64,000 nucleotides of DNA, taken from assembly GCF_019097595.1 (NCBI RefSeq), contig NC_080715.1, positions 11,427,573 through 11,491,572 of the forward strand, written 5' to 3'. Source of the stretch: Hemibagrus wyckioides (taxonomy: Eukaryota; Chordata; Actinopteri; Siluriformes; Bagridae). Below are positions 48,310 to 60,369 of the stretch, piece after piece. Below the pieces are notes generated by a model. The model made no database searches. It saw only the letters and a program-made list of their open reading frames with translations, and was not told the DNA's origin. The position numbers and the translations under genes are program-made. Numbering within the stretch: the first letter of the stretch is position 1; the number at the start of each line of letters is the position of its first letter.

Positions 48310-49368
48310 TATTAGGAACATCTGCACACCAACTCATGTTATCTACTCAGCCAAACTGAATCATAAAATCATGCAGATACAGGGGCAGCAGCTTCGAAGA
48401 GCATTCATGTGAACCACCAGAATGGGTAAAAAAAAGTGGTCTCAGTCATTTTGACTGTAGCACGATTGTTGTTGCCAGGCAGGCTGGTTTGAGAATTTCT
48501 AGAACTGCTGATCTCCTGGGATTTTCATGCACAACAGTCCCTGGAGTTTGTTCTGAATGGTGCACTACAGAAAAAAAAAATCCTGTGAGCGGCACTGTAG
48601 TTCTGCAGGCGGAAAATCCTTGCTGGTGAGAGAGGTCAACAGAGAATGACCAGATTGGTTTGAATTGACAGATTCAGACTTTTGAGCTATGGTAACTAGA
48701 AAACATACAATTTTGGTGAGTGGAAAAGCAACTCAGAATGCCCAACAAGTTAAACCTTCAGGTGAATGGGCTACAACAGCAGAAGACCATGTTGGGTTCC
48801 ACTTCCGCCAGCCAAGAACAGAAAGCTGAGGCTGCAGTGGGCAAAGGTTCACCAAAGATGGACAGTTGAAGATTGGAAAACTATCAGGCCCAACTTGTCT
48901 ATTGTTAACAGTCCAGACTGATGGAGGTGGTGTAATGGCTTGGGAAATGTTTTCTTAAACATACTTTGGGCATGTTAATACTAATCAATCAACGCTTGAA
49001 TGTGTGTATCCCTTCATGACCACAACTCACCCATCTTTTAATGACTGCTTCCACCATGATAATGCACCAAGTCAAAAGCAAAAGTCATCTCAAACTAAAT
49101 TCACGAACATGACAATGAGTTCTGTGTTCTTCAGTGGCCTTGCCAGTCACCGAATTTGAAGGCCTTTGGGATGTGGTAGAATGAGAGATTCACAGCATGA
49201 AATTGTAGCTGAAAAATCTGCAGCAATTGTGTAATGCAATCATCTCAACATGGACCAAAATCTCACAGGAATGTTTCTAACATCTTCTGGAATAATATGC
49301 CACAAAGAATTGAGGCTGTTTTGAGAGCAAAGGGAGGCCCTACCCAGCATTAGTGTAGTATTCCTAAA
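48310..49368 (+). mobile_element. Tc1-like transposon with internal deletions
   Basis: Runs from TTAGGAACATCTGCACACC through CATAAAATCATGCAGATACA, a transposase-like body (GCAGGCTGGTTTGAGAATTT, GATCTCCTGGGATTTTCATG, GGGCTACAACAGCAGAAGAC, AGAAAGCTGAGGCTGCAGTG) to ATTGAGGCTGTTTTGAGAGC and GTATTCCTAAAC. Ends are short, imperfect inverted repeats (TTAGGAA). Compared with the family as I remember it, the segment around 48,880 lacks the block with the first catalytic Asp, and a further small gap lies near 49,003. Confidence 0.8.
48428..49355 (+). pseudogene. Transposase pseudogene of the Tc1-like element
   Basis: Remnant reading in + orientation, broken by stops and frameshifts. The second catalytic Asp neighbourhood (CCACCATGATAATGCACCAA) and CAGTCACCGAATTTGAAGGC from the SPDLNP region remain, but the region between the helix-turn-helix part and the second Asp is shortened. 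Not capable of coding. Confidence 0.7.
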
Positions 49369-49379
49369 CTTTGCATTTT

Positions 49380-50075
49380 ATAATGAATACAATTCCTATC
49401 TTAATTTTTGTAAGTATTTTTTTAAATGGAATTAATTTACGTACATAATATACCAACTAAAATTGTGCGTATTTTTTCCACCAATATAAGACCTCTGTAG
49501 ACCCAAACACTAAGATACAAAGTTAGTTCACAAAATAGAAAGAGAAATAAATATTGTATTATAATATAATATTGTATTATAATATAAATATATTTTACAT
49601 TTGCCAGCCAGATACTTCAATTATTATTCCTTTCCTTTCTGCTGTACTACCTGACCCAGATTTCTTTATAATTGAACATAGAATAGAGAAAAGGACAGAA
49701 ACAATAGAAATCATTCTGCTTTTACTCCACAGAGCCAACTTTGTTAATACATCAGAAGAGCAACTTTTTGATTGTATATTAAAAACCTGTCTCTGATGAA
49801 AAAGCTACTTTTAATGCTTATGATTGCTAAAGGGATGCACTATGCTTTCACTATGAAGTCAATCATCATGAAAAGTTTATTCAGACCTAATTTTCCTTTA
49901 TTTTACCTCATAGTCCAAATCCCTGCTCTGTGTATACCTCATAAATCTTATGATTAATCTGTTGCTGCTAGGAACGCTTAACATGGTCAAAGGTATGCGG
50001 GCTGTTGCCACAAATTTGAAAGCTATTGTCTAAAGTGTCTTAGTGTGCTGTATTGTTACAATATTACAGAAATTA
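49380..50075. other. No gene recognised
   Basis: Very AT-rich. A duplicated AATATAATATTGTATTAT pattern lies at about 49,556-49,587. Confidence 0.5.
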
Positions 50076-50079
50076 AAGG

Positions 50080-50335
50080 GCAGAAACATGTACCAGGATG
50101 ACAATGCCCCTGTACATAAATAGAGGTCCATAAAGACATAGTTTGACAAGGTTGCTGTGGAAAATCTTACATGGTCTGATCAGAACCTTGACCTCAACCC
50201 CTCTGAATACATTTGGGTTGAACTGGAATGCTTATGCAAATCAGGCCTTCTTGCCCAACTTTCCCTGATCTCACTAATGTGATTGTGACAGAGGAATGAA
50301 GGCTTTTATAGCAGCAAAGGATAACTTCATCTGTT
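50080..50335 (+). mobile_element. Tc1-like transposase fragment (catalytic D-34-E part)
   Basis: One frame reads YQDDNAPVHK, stop, RSIKT, stop, then FDKVAVENLTW and LDLNPSEYIWVELE. The Asp at 50,100 and Glu at 50,205 are separated by exactly 34 codons, the Tc1 DD34E spacing. Two in-frame stops (TAG) show it is dead. It is a different lineage from the 10.6, 21 and 48 kb copies, and the 5' half is absent. Confidence 0.85.
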
Positions 50336-50339
50336 TTTT

Positions 50340-51690
50340 TCTAATTCCAATGGATTTGGACTCCTCAACAAGCACACGTGTGTGATGGGCTACATTCATC
50401 TGTATATTATTTCTTGTTAATCACTTTAGCCTGATGCAGCATGTGCCATGTTAAGAACATGTGTATGAGCAATGTGAGTTGAGAAGTGCGAAGGTTGGGA
50501 GATGCCACTTAAATCAGATTCTCATTCAGATTCTTGTGTGTTATGTCTTTACCCTGAATTTAACATGGATTCATATTGAATGTGTCACATCATGCATTGT
50601 AGTAATGCTTTGGACAATCCACAGTGGTCACATAATGTTCACACACTGTCCCAGCTGAGTTTCCGTACAAGCTACTCCACAATGTACTGTATTCCACATC
50701 GCGTGTTTTTGTTATAGACCTAACCACCACCTAATCAGGCAACTTTACTGGTCCAAAAAATAATATATATGTGTACCTTAGGCCAAAACACTTCAGCTCT
50801 AATGGTTCATGCTCTTTGTGTGGGGATATTCTGGTATGTGGAAATCTAACCACAATACATACGCTGTCATCCACAATATATATATTTGTGAGTTCACCAC
50901 AAGACACAAATCATCGGTAAACCTCACGAGAAGAATGACTAGATTACCGTTTGCTGAAAAGTATATGAAAACTTATGAAAACAAATACTGGCACAGTATT
51001 CGGTAAATGGATAAGATGTAATTTAACCTGTACAAAATTATCATTATAAATGTACTACTAACGTATGTATGAGCTTTTTCAGAGACAAAATAGTAATTAT
51101 TCTTGACTGGCCCATATTATTTGGAAGGTACCTCCATTTCACACCAATGGTTAAAAGGTTTCTTTTGAACTAACCTGAACTGAACAATCAAGACTGGACA
51201 GCCCCCACAACCTTGCTGGCATTATGTGTATCTTTACAAGTACAGGTATCTATGAAGTATATTTAACTGTAATTTGTATGTCTTTATAGATGTCTATGTT
51301 TTACAATGCTACACACACATAGTGTAGGTTGTATGGTACCAAAGTGTAATTTAAATGGTTTTGTATCTTCATTCATTTATTGAAATTCTCAACGAGATGC
51401 AATGACGTACAAAAAAAGCAGACTTCTTCAGCATTAATTACACGTATCTGTCTGTGAGGTTGACTTCAAATGATGACTTTTGCAAAATTATGATACAGTA
51501 CTATGATTAAATTTGATTCCTTGAATATTAAGCCTTACATGCATACATTATCTTTTAAGAATCATAGAAAAGCAAGTCATATGTTTGAGGTCATCCAAAG
51601 AAGAGGTCAACACCTATGAACTAAAGATGACAACAAAAGTTACACTGTAGTTCAAGCCATTGGTTTCACTGCATGCTGAGCTGTTACATC
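50340..51690. other. No gene recognised
   Basis: AT-rich intergenic sequence; no repeat or exon identified. Confidence 0.5.
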
Positions 51691-51699
51691 AAGCTGGCA

Positions 51700-52330
51700 G
51701 CTACCCCACATCTCTCTCTCTCTTGCACTTTATCATAGGACAGGATGTTTATGGGTACAGTGCACTGTTTACCTCTGGGTTTTGTTTATAAACGAAGGAT
51801 GTCATAGCAACATCGGCCATGACCTTTTGTTTATTACATTCAAGTCCTCATTCCCACGGTGGATCTGAGCAAAAAAAATGGCAGGGTACAGGACAGAAAG
51901 CGCAAGAAAGAGGATACAGTGGGTGGTGGCAGGGTGACTTGTAAAAGCACTGAGTCTTTATTGCAACTGACAGTAATGATGTTGACAATGTCAGTGGCTG
52001 GTGGCATGACACCAGCGGGAGCCAGCGTGCTTGGGGTGGTTTGGCTAGTCACCTTGTGAACAGGTCCAAAGCCCTCTCCCACATTAACAGCCTTTTCACT
52101 GTGCTGCATGTGTGGCCCCTGCCAGATTCAGACGCTGCTTCACAAGGCCACAGTGCTGCTGGAAATTACGCCGTCACTCTGAAAACACCCAACCCTGCTC
52201 ACTTGGCCCTTATACACGGCTGCACCAGATCAAAATTTGGATTCTGCATGTGAAGCCGCTGCTTCCTAACCTTCCTGTGCACTCTGACAACTGCTACTAC
52301 TTTCTCAAGGCCATGGCCCTGCTCTCATTT
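51700..52330. promoter_or_regulatory. Candidate noncoding element, GC-balanced
   Basis: Repeat-free and GC-richer than its surroundings (GGTGGCATGACACCAGCGGG and neighbours). Open frames of 66-98 codons exist on both strands, typical of higher GC and not of a gene. No domain recognised. Confidence 0.2.
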
Positions 52331-52504
52331 AAGAAAAAAACATACATAAAAATAAGAATCCATTTTTGTCATTCACATAGTCTTTTTTTCTGTTCAGAAA
52401 TGACATAGTAGAATATTTTTTTTGGGATGATAAACAAGAATTTAGAATGTTCATAAACAGTTAGAGAAAGGAAAATATTATAAATCACACTCTGAAACCC
52501 TGAT

Positions 52505-52640
52505 AAGTATAGTTTCCCTATTGAGTCTGGTTCCTTTCAAGGTTTCTTCCTCATATCATCTCAGGAAGTTCTTCCTTTCCTCCCTAGCCTCTGTCTGAAA
52601 TAGAGGCTGACTGCTTTTTTCTTTTTTTTTTTTTAATCCC
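52505..52640 (+). repeat. Dispersed fish repeat (family A, 5' part)
   Basis: GAGTCTGGTTCCTTTCAAGG, TTTCTTCCTCATATCATCTC and AGGAAGTTCTTCCTTTCCTC are the diagnostic anchors of family A. Confidence 0.7.
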
Positions 52641-52649
52641 ATATAGTGT

Positions 52650-53386
52650 CACTCAGAATCTCATTGTTGAAAATGATTATATTTGACACCTTCAGTTTCA
52701 TTTATTCAACTGTACTTTATGATACATCTTTAACACATCATTAATGGTTGACAAAGTTTATGTGAAGCATAACAGTGTGGTGTGAAACAGTAGGTGTGAA
52801 ACATAAATCACTGATTAAAATATATAAATAAAGAAATAGATAGGTAGATAAATAAATAAATAAAATTCCTTATGAAGAGAAACTAGAAGTAAATAATTAA
52901 AGGTAATGGTAACCCTTGTTATCAGGCTATGAACTGTAACTAGTAACAAAGTTACACATACACTTTACAGAGTTATTTTTTTCACATTCGTGACACACAA
53001 TATCGTGACACAGACCCGAGTTCTAAATTTGTGTTGACTGAGGTCCCAGTGACACATATCTAAGGGATACTGACTCAAGACAAAATGAACAAAGGCCAAG
53101 TGAATGATGTCAATCAGGTTTTGAAGAATCATTACTCAGGTCTGAGTAACCAATGAGCAGTGCTAGGATGATTCAAAGTGGCTGGATAGTGAATGTAATT
53201 ATAGAACAGCATAATGTGACCTACAATGTATGTTTTATTCTTGGTTTTTGGTAGGATTAAGAAGTCTTAGGCAAAGAAAAATAGGAGTTACTTTTTTCTC
53301 TATGTATAAAACCCTTTTTAAATGTTTACTTTGAAAATGTCTGGCAACCAGCCAATAGGACTTGACAATTATTTTTCTAATTCTAA

Positions 53387-53429
<43 letters not shown>

Positions 53430-54600
53430 ATGGAAATCAGATTCAGAAAATAATCATCATGATTTGTTTATGTAACAAAAATAGATATCAAGCCAGCACT
53501 TTTGCCAAAAATAAGTGGGGAAAAAAATGACACAACTTCATCATGCAGGTGTTGGTGGCAACTATTTTTGTACATATCATGGCTGTTTTAATGATTAATG
53601 GATTTAATGGATTGTGTTACTAATTACAAATGCAAATGTGAGAGCTTCTTTTAAAATACTGTATTAATGCTTCTATAAAAGCCTGCAAATAATTGGTACT
53701 GGTGGTATTTCCGTTGACTAGGCTAAATTTTAATTATGCCTTAAAAGCTTACATCATTCAGTCACTCCCTTAGGTTATAACACTCTATATTTAACACGTG
53801 TCACTGAAGCCAAAAGTGATGGAAAGGAACACTGGAACATGTTGCTTCCTGTTTAAAGGATTCACAACACAGGATGTATTGTGTGACTTTTAGGATGCTT
53901 GGACTATAAAACAAACCATGTTTTTGATATTACCAACATATAGCAAGTTCCTGTTTTATTTCAATACTGAAACTGTGCAGGAAAGGGATATGGCAGTACT
54001 TACAGGTCTGCAGTGGGCACTAAAGCTGCTCTCTTTAGAAGATTTGTACATGTACAATATTTCAAAAACCACACAGTCAGAACCTCTGGGAACTTGGCTG
54101 TATTTGTTCCTGGCATTTTGGCTTCTTTGCATGTCCTTGTATGACACAACAAACTAAAGACAATAATAGGCACTATTCCTGGTGTGACACAGATCTCTTG
54201 GTAACTTTACTGCTCATTGCCTCAAATGCACTCTCTGACCTCATTAGCTAAGTGTCAGTAACTGCACAAAAGAGGTTAATTAAGTGTAACAAGGATCAGC
54301 TTGATTAGTCTCTGGTGACCTACGCACTGACCAAAAAAGGACTTGGAGGTCTTACAACTCATTCAAGCCCCATACATTTTGTATGCTGTGAGGAAACATT
54401 TGTAAAATAAATGAGATAGGATACACATTGACGTCAGTCACTCTCATCCATCTTCTGTTGTAAATGGAACTGGGGTATGGTGGGGAACTAAAAATGGAGT
54501 TGGGTACATGCAGTTGCCACATGACCCTGAGTCACCTTGGTCACCACTGATTCTCTCTCTAAAGTCCTCTTCGATTACTGTTTACTGATTTCTGTATTCC
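52650..54600. other. No gene recognised; simple repeats
   Basis: AT-rich, with (AAAT)n at 52,850-52,864 and 53,385-53,431. Unique-looking otherwise. Confidence 0.55.
53385..53431. repeat. (AAAT)n microsatellite
   Basis: About 11 AAAT units. Confidence 0.96.
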
Positions 54601-54629
54601 CTCAACTCTCACCTACTGGGATAAAGGTT

Positions 54630-54990
54630 CTGCAGTGTTCTGCATCCAGGATTCTTCCTCATCACTGGCCAAGATTAATCGCTGCCTAATGAGGTGGGTG
54701 AAATTTTAGACATGGGCTGTAGACCCCCAACAGCTTGAGCTTGTTAAGCAGTAACAGAGGTCTGTATGCATGGCCGGGTTTTCTCCCTCCCTGCTGGGTC
54801 TGAGTCACTTGGGCAGTGCCCAAGCCAAGGGCATCGTGAATCAGTGATGCTTCAGATGGAGCCTGCTTGATGTTGTTCACTCCAGCCCCACCCCTCTTGC
54901 TGTTCCACAGAGCATCTGCGTCACCCTCATTCAGCCTTAGATAAGTGCTGTCAGGGTGGACTAATTATGGTGGTGAGTGACACAGGCAGG
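54630..54990. promoter_or_regulatory. Candidate conserved noncoding element
   Basis: Repeat-free GC-rich segment (TCCAGCCCCACCCCTCTTGC nearby) with TAATTA and AGATAA cores; no plausible exon. Composition-based guess only. Confidence 0.22.
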
Positions 54991-54999
54991 CAGGCATTA

Positions 55000-55084
55000 G
55001 CCTCCTTTATACATGCGGATTCTGAATAAGCTTGGAGAAGAAAAAAGGACGAGAGACAGAAAGTGACAGAGAGTGAGGGAAAGT

Positions 55085-55130
<46 letters not shown>

Positions 55131-58100
55131 CGCCAGAAAAAAGTTAAAGTCATATAGAAATCATTTGAAAAAATTGCAAATGGAGCCAGCTGCTCTTTGA
55201 GCTTGTTTACCCCACCATCTTGCCTAACCCTCCTCTCCTCTAACACCTCATCCATTTCAAATCCACACCGCCCACTAATTTTGCTCTCCAGTCTCACATA
55301 GTGCTTTCCTCTCCCAGGCTTTGCATCCAGCACCATCTCACCTCCTTTTTCCCCCCATGTTTGATGTGGTCTGTTCTGTCAGTGAGTGATAGCTGAGGTC
55401 TGTGAGAATCCTCTCCAAGGTAAAACATGTCCTGTGTTTAAAGTCACTTCTTTAAGCCTGCAGAGCCAGGAAGAGGCAAAATGGTGCAACAGAGGAAGTG
55501 GGATGCGTCTGATTCTTCTCTGATGTTTGTAGCAGTCCGCCTACATGTCTATACTTCTCCAGTAATCTAGAACTTCCGACATTATTTTAAAGCTAAGCAT
55601 GAGGGGATTAACCTAGAAACTCCCAGAATGTCTGTACATTCTGAAGCAGTACGTTTGAGCAGAGAACAGAAAACTGATAAAGCAAATGTAAATGCCCCTT
55701 TCCTTCTGCAAATGAGCTCCTTTATTCCTTTGTCTTTCTAGATCATCTCTTCTTCTGAATAATCAGAGATCCTCTTTCCTGTCAAACCAATTAACCAAAG
55801 GCTAATATATTGGGTCATCAGATTAATTTTCAAGGTAATTGCTTGAACAGTTCATGCTTGAACAGTCAATATTCTGCACCTTGCCCTTGTGACTGATATG
55901 CCGATTAGCAAATGTGTGAAATGCATCAAGAATGAGAGTAGTATTAAAGACTGAACTCCCTTTGATGGCTTGTTTATAGTTTTGGCACCCTGATAATCAC
56001 CTGTCAGACACATTATATAAATGTGAATAGAAAAATGTACGGAATTAAAATACAGACTAAAGAATGTGGAAGTGAGCAGCCAGGCACTTGGCTGTCTTTG
56101 TTTAATGACTGGGTTTTTACTGTGGTATTTGAGGGAAGTTTTAAATACAGGAACGCAAGGAAGGAATGTTAAGTGATGGGTGGGTGGAGAGTGATTAATC
56201 TCTTGTGATTTAATGTGTTGATTTTTCTAAAGATGCAGCACAGTCTGACATGCAACCAGCACTTACAAAATGCAGTGTGCACATCAAAGAACAGCATTTA
56301 AGAGACCAATTAGATGTTTTTAGTTTCCTGTACATCTCTATAAACTTAGACTATTCTTTTAGAATAAGCATCCATTCCTCACCAGCTATTATTAAAACTG
56401 TACTTCTCACCTAAGCTTTCTTTTTCAAATAATGGCAAATGATTGGTTGTGCCTTCTCAATATATAAAGACTTGAAGTCACTAATGGTTTTAGTTTCACA
56501 CCAAAACAGTAATTTGAATTTGATTCAATTCTTCTGATAGAAAAAGCCCTGCAGACACAAATTTTCACATCTTTAGTGTTCTTTTTCTTTCATTTTCAAG
56601 CTTTAGTGTTTCTACCAATAATAAACTTGACATCTCTATTTAAAGAAAGCATTCAATTGCACCAAATGATGTGAAAATATATTTATTTACTTTTACAATC
56701 TTGTCTAAGCTTTCTGCTTCTACACAATCCTATTGGGTAGGGGGCCAGTTTAACAGACACAGTGGTCAATGTAGTCAGTCTGCCTAAAAGATATAAAACT
56801 TTGCTAGCTAGGTGTGATTTCCTTAAGCTATAAATGTCAGTCTTTGAACAAGCTATTGGATAGTGAAATGGACATAAGCCATGGCACGTATGGCTGTCAG
56901 AATGTCTATGATGCCTCTCCACTGTCACATTATGAAAACAGAGAAGTGCATTTTTTACAGACTTTGTACAGATGATAGCAGACAAATAAGAAGACATTAA
57001 TAACTGATGAATTAATCATTTCTGCTTGTGTTAATTGATTAAAGAGACCATGTTTAAATTTTGAGGAAGAACTCATAGGGCCTGAACAGAAACTAGAAAA
57101 GATCAAAATTTAACCATGTGAAGAGATTTTCAAATCAACCACAGACTTACGGTATATGTTGCTATTGTTTTCTCTGACATAGACATGGTTGCAAACAAAA
57201 TTCCAACGCAGATTCTCACCTTTTAGCATTCGAATGCATTACACATTCTCTACTGTGTTGGCTGCAAATATATCATCAAGATTTCTTCGAAAGAATCAAC
57301 TCAGTGTGTCTACTAAATGAAGCCAGGCCCTGAAAACAGAACACAAAGTAAACACAGCTACATCAACTTAGATTCACTGCAGCAATTTGACTCAAGGGAG
57401 TACTCAATTTCAAGTGAAAAGATGGATCCAGAAATCAGCACCACACACTTAAAATTGCAGTAACACTTTTTATTGTTGGTGTGCTAAGACGGGTTAAGTA
57501 TAAACTCACAAATTCAGCGCACAAAGAGCTGCTTGTAGTAGGCTGGGTGGCCGAATGGACCTCCATTAAAGATTCCAAGTGATTAATTCTTATAAGACCT
57601 AGAACGGAAGACTCCGTCTCAGAAGGTGTGCCCATGTCTGAGGGTGGCGTATTTCAGTGCCATGCACTGTGTGTTTCCCTGGTTACACAGTCTCCAAGGT
57701 AGCAGGTGCTTGGAAATGGGTGAAATTTTTCAGCTGCTGGAATGCAGCCTTGAATCAGTGTGTGTGAGAAAGCAGGCATTGTTGGCATCACATGCTGTGG
57801 AGGTGGCATCCGGAGACATACTGCTGATTTTCCATCAGTGTGGGCAGAGGTGCTGTTTTATTTCCTCTCTTTATCAGGGGTACTGCTTAATTCTCTGTCT
57901 TTATCAACTTATATCAAAGAGAACAAAAAAGTGCACTTTGCATCTATTCACAATAACCATGATGTTACAAGACTGCAACTAAATTTCTATTTGTTTTACT
58001 AATTTCACAGATTCATGTTGATAAACAATTATATCTGTTTTCTTGAAACATAACATTTCTTGAAGTTGGGAGACTTCCAGAAAATTGTGGCATCTTCAGC

Positions 58101-58390
58101 AAACAGGAAATGACTCAAATATGTGTTTCGACCCGTAACAGAACCAGGGCTAGTCTGTGTGGGAACATGACATTTTTATAAAGCTGGGATCTATCATTTT
58201 TATGGCATCATTAATAACATTTTTGTGAAAGCTCTAGGGAAAATGTGTCAAAGAGATTTGTGCTTATTGTTTTTGGTATGGAGATGATGGTGGTAACATT
58301 CACCTTTTGATTTGTCCATGAACAAAATATAAAATACATTACTAAAGGAAAGACAACTGAAATAATAAAGAAAACAACCATTTATGAATG
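55000..58390. other. No gene recognised
   Basis: Intergenic, with a (GA)n at 55,088-55,122. Parts such as 55,180-55,560 are GC-balanced. Open frames of around 100-118 codons at 55,007, 56,683 and 57,626 show no domain. Confidence 0.5.
55088..55122. repeat. (GA)n microsatellite
   Basis: About 17 GA units. Confidence 0.96.
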
Positions 58391-58395
58391 TATAA

Positions 58396-58690
58396 TTTAC
58401 ATTTTATTTACATTTCTGGCAGTTGGCTGACGCGCTTATCCAGAGCAAGGTACAAAAGTGCTTTAAAGTCTCTATCAATGAATGAAACTGTGTTGGGAGG
58501 AATTATAGCACTTTTTTTTACTACATAAAACAAACAGGGGAAATAAGAGCTAGTTGAAGAGTTTCACAAATAGGTAGGTCTTCACCCGTCCTTTAAAGAC
58601 AGCTGTTTGGACATCTAGGGAAAGTTCATTCCACCACATCAGTGCCAGAAGAGATGGTGGGACTAGTCGAGCAGTGCTAGTTGATCTGTA
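58396..58690 (+). repeat. Dispersed fish repeat (family C-like start with longer body)
   Basis: Opens TTTCTGGCAGTTGGCTGACG and CTTATCCAGAGCAAGGTAC, like family C, then continues with GTAGGTCTTCACCCGTCCTT, GACAGCTGTTTGGACATCTA, GGAAAGTTCATTCCACCACA and CGAGCAGTGCTAGT, an arrangement I know from other teleost genomes. Confidence 0.55.
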
Positions 58691-58722
58691 TTGTATTATA
58701 TTATTGTATTATACTGATTGTA

Positions 58723-58728
<6 letters not shown>

Positions 58729-58803
<75 letters not shown>
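58729..58803. repeat. (TA)n microsatellite, ~75 bp
   Basis: About 37 TA units. Perfect self-complementarity makes it prone to cruciform or slippage. Confidence 0.97.
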
Positions 58804-58806
<3 letters not shown>

Positions 58807-58959
58807 GATTGCAGTGAGGTTTCGGCTTAGACTGGGCTATTCAATACTTTCTTGGTGTTCAGTATCTGCAGTTACACTGAAGTAGTGTAGTAGGTAAAGG
58901 TAAACATTTGCCCATTTGTCTTTTGCAGGTGGAACATTATTTTTTCTGGAGCTGCCCTC

Positions 58960-59170
58960 AACCTTGTTTTCTGAAAACATCTCTAGAACATGATGCTACC
59001 AACATCATGCTTTGCTGTGGTGCTGGTGTTCCCAGAGTGATGAGCAATGCTTGGGTGCGGACTTTGGATGCCTCCAGCTCCTTCAACTCTTTGGCTTCTT
59101 GGTTGCTTCTCTGACTAATGCCCTTCTTGCCATGTCACTGACCTTTTGTGGACAGCCTTTAGGCAGTATT
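58960..59170 (-). mobile_element. Tc1-like transposase fragment, antisense
   Basis: On the minus strand 59,160-59,098 reads KGCPQKVSDMARRALVREA, the DNA-binding/linker part of a Tc1 transposase (compare RPPKLSxRxRRALVRE). Further along, at about 59,030-58,985, AKHDVGSIMF corresponds to the KHGGGSIM part of the catalytic domain. The segment between is much shorter than normal, so a large internal deletion is present, and stops interrupt the frame. Confidence 0.7.
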
Positions 59171-59179
59171 CCCATTTTA

Positions 59180-60225
59180 TAATTGTATACTTTTTTATAT
59201 ATTTTTCTCGTTCCTATTAGTACAGATAAATTCAATTTTCATTATAAAATGTGTCACAGACAAAGACACAAGTATGCGAATAGAATTTGAATTCATGGTT
59301 GTGGCAAAACCTTTGTTTTCTTCCAAAATCTTCCATTTCTTAATCAAAGGATGGATATATAGGTGATATATCCATACCACACCAGAACTAATTTAGGGGT
59401 TTCACAGCAATGAAGGTTAATGCTGATGCAATGATAACTGAAAATATATTTGGAAACTACATTACTTTTATCCCTCAATAATGTGGGATATTTTGTGTAC
59501 GTGCTGGTCATATATATGTATATATAAGTCAATTTCCATTCCAGAAAACACAAAATATAGTAAAGCTCAAAGGGATAAATACCCATGGTATACCAAGTGT
59601 ACCATGGTATATGGTAGCCATGGTACACTTCAAACATCCTTTCATCAAGTTTTTTTCTTGATTGGAAGGAGATCTGGTGAATGTATTAGCCAGACCACTT
59701 TGTGTAGCACACCTTGACCTAATCTCAGTAAACTTATCTTGTGTTGCTTGTTGGTGATTTAACAAATCACTGCTTTTTCTATACTTTGGGTCTATAGTGA
59801 AGGTTCATTACAGGGATCAGCATAGAATTATTTTAAAATCTGGAAGTGAAATTTGATGGTCAACTTATCCTTTGTCATTTTGGGCGCTAGAAGCATGATT
59901 ATCTTGTCATGTTATGGCATGTCACAGAATATCCCATTAGGCTTGTCTGGGTGGTGTGCTGGCCTAGATGGACAAACTGACCTCATACAAAATTCATAGG
60001 AATTCTAATGAGCAATTTTGTGGAATTAAGTCATAAGAAAGGCTACAAATGTTTACCCCACCCCATGTCCATATTCATAACCTTTATGTGAATTGGCTAA
60101 CATAGATTAGTTTACATTTCCAAAGGTAATTGAATGAAGGGGAAATGAAAAACAAAATGAATATACAGCATTATGATTGTTCAAGTAAACTGGTGGTGTT
60201 TGATATGTTTCTTTGAAGCAACTAC
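59180..60225. other. No gene recognised
   Basis: AT-rich intergenic DNA with a 13-bp inverted repeat at 59,595-59,630. Confidence 0.5.
59595..59630. repeat. Perfect 13-bp inverted repeat, 10-nt loop
   Basis: AAGTGTACCATGG at 59,595-59,607 and its exact reverse complement at 59,618-59,630. Another CCATGGTA lies just upstream at 59,583. Confidence 0.93.
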
Positions 60226-60360
60226 AAAGAAAAATCATTACAAAGTGACTACAGTGTCTTGCTCAAGGGCATAATAGTTTCTACCAGTATGGTAAACCAG
60301 CTCTAACACACAGATCTTTTGGTTTATGTTACAAGCTGAGTTCTGTAACCACTCGGATAC
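60226..60360 (+). repeat. Possible decayed family C repeat
   Basis: GTCTTGCTCAAGGGCATAAT and CTGTAACCACTCGGATACTA resemble the middle and end of family C. Weak match. Confidence 0.3.
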
Positions 60361-60369
60361 TACAACTGT

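Noticed and set aside
51840..52408. Overlapping open frames on both strands, considered as a processed pseudogene
   Set aside because: No recognisable protein, no poly(A) tail or target duplication; similar lengths on both strands suggest composition.
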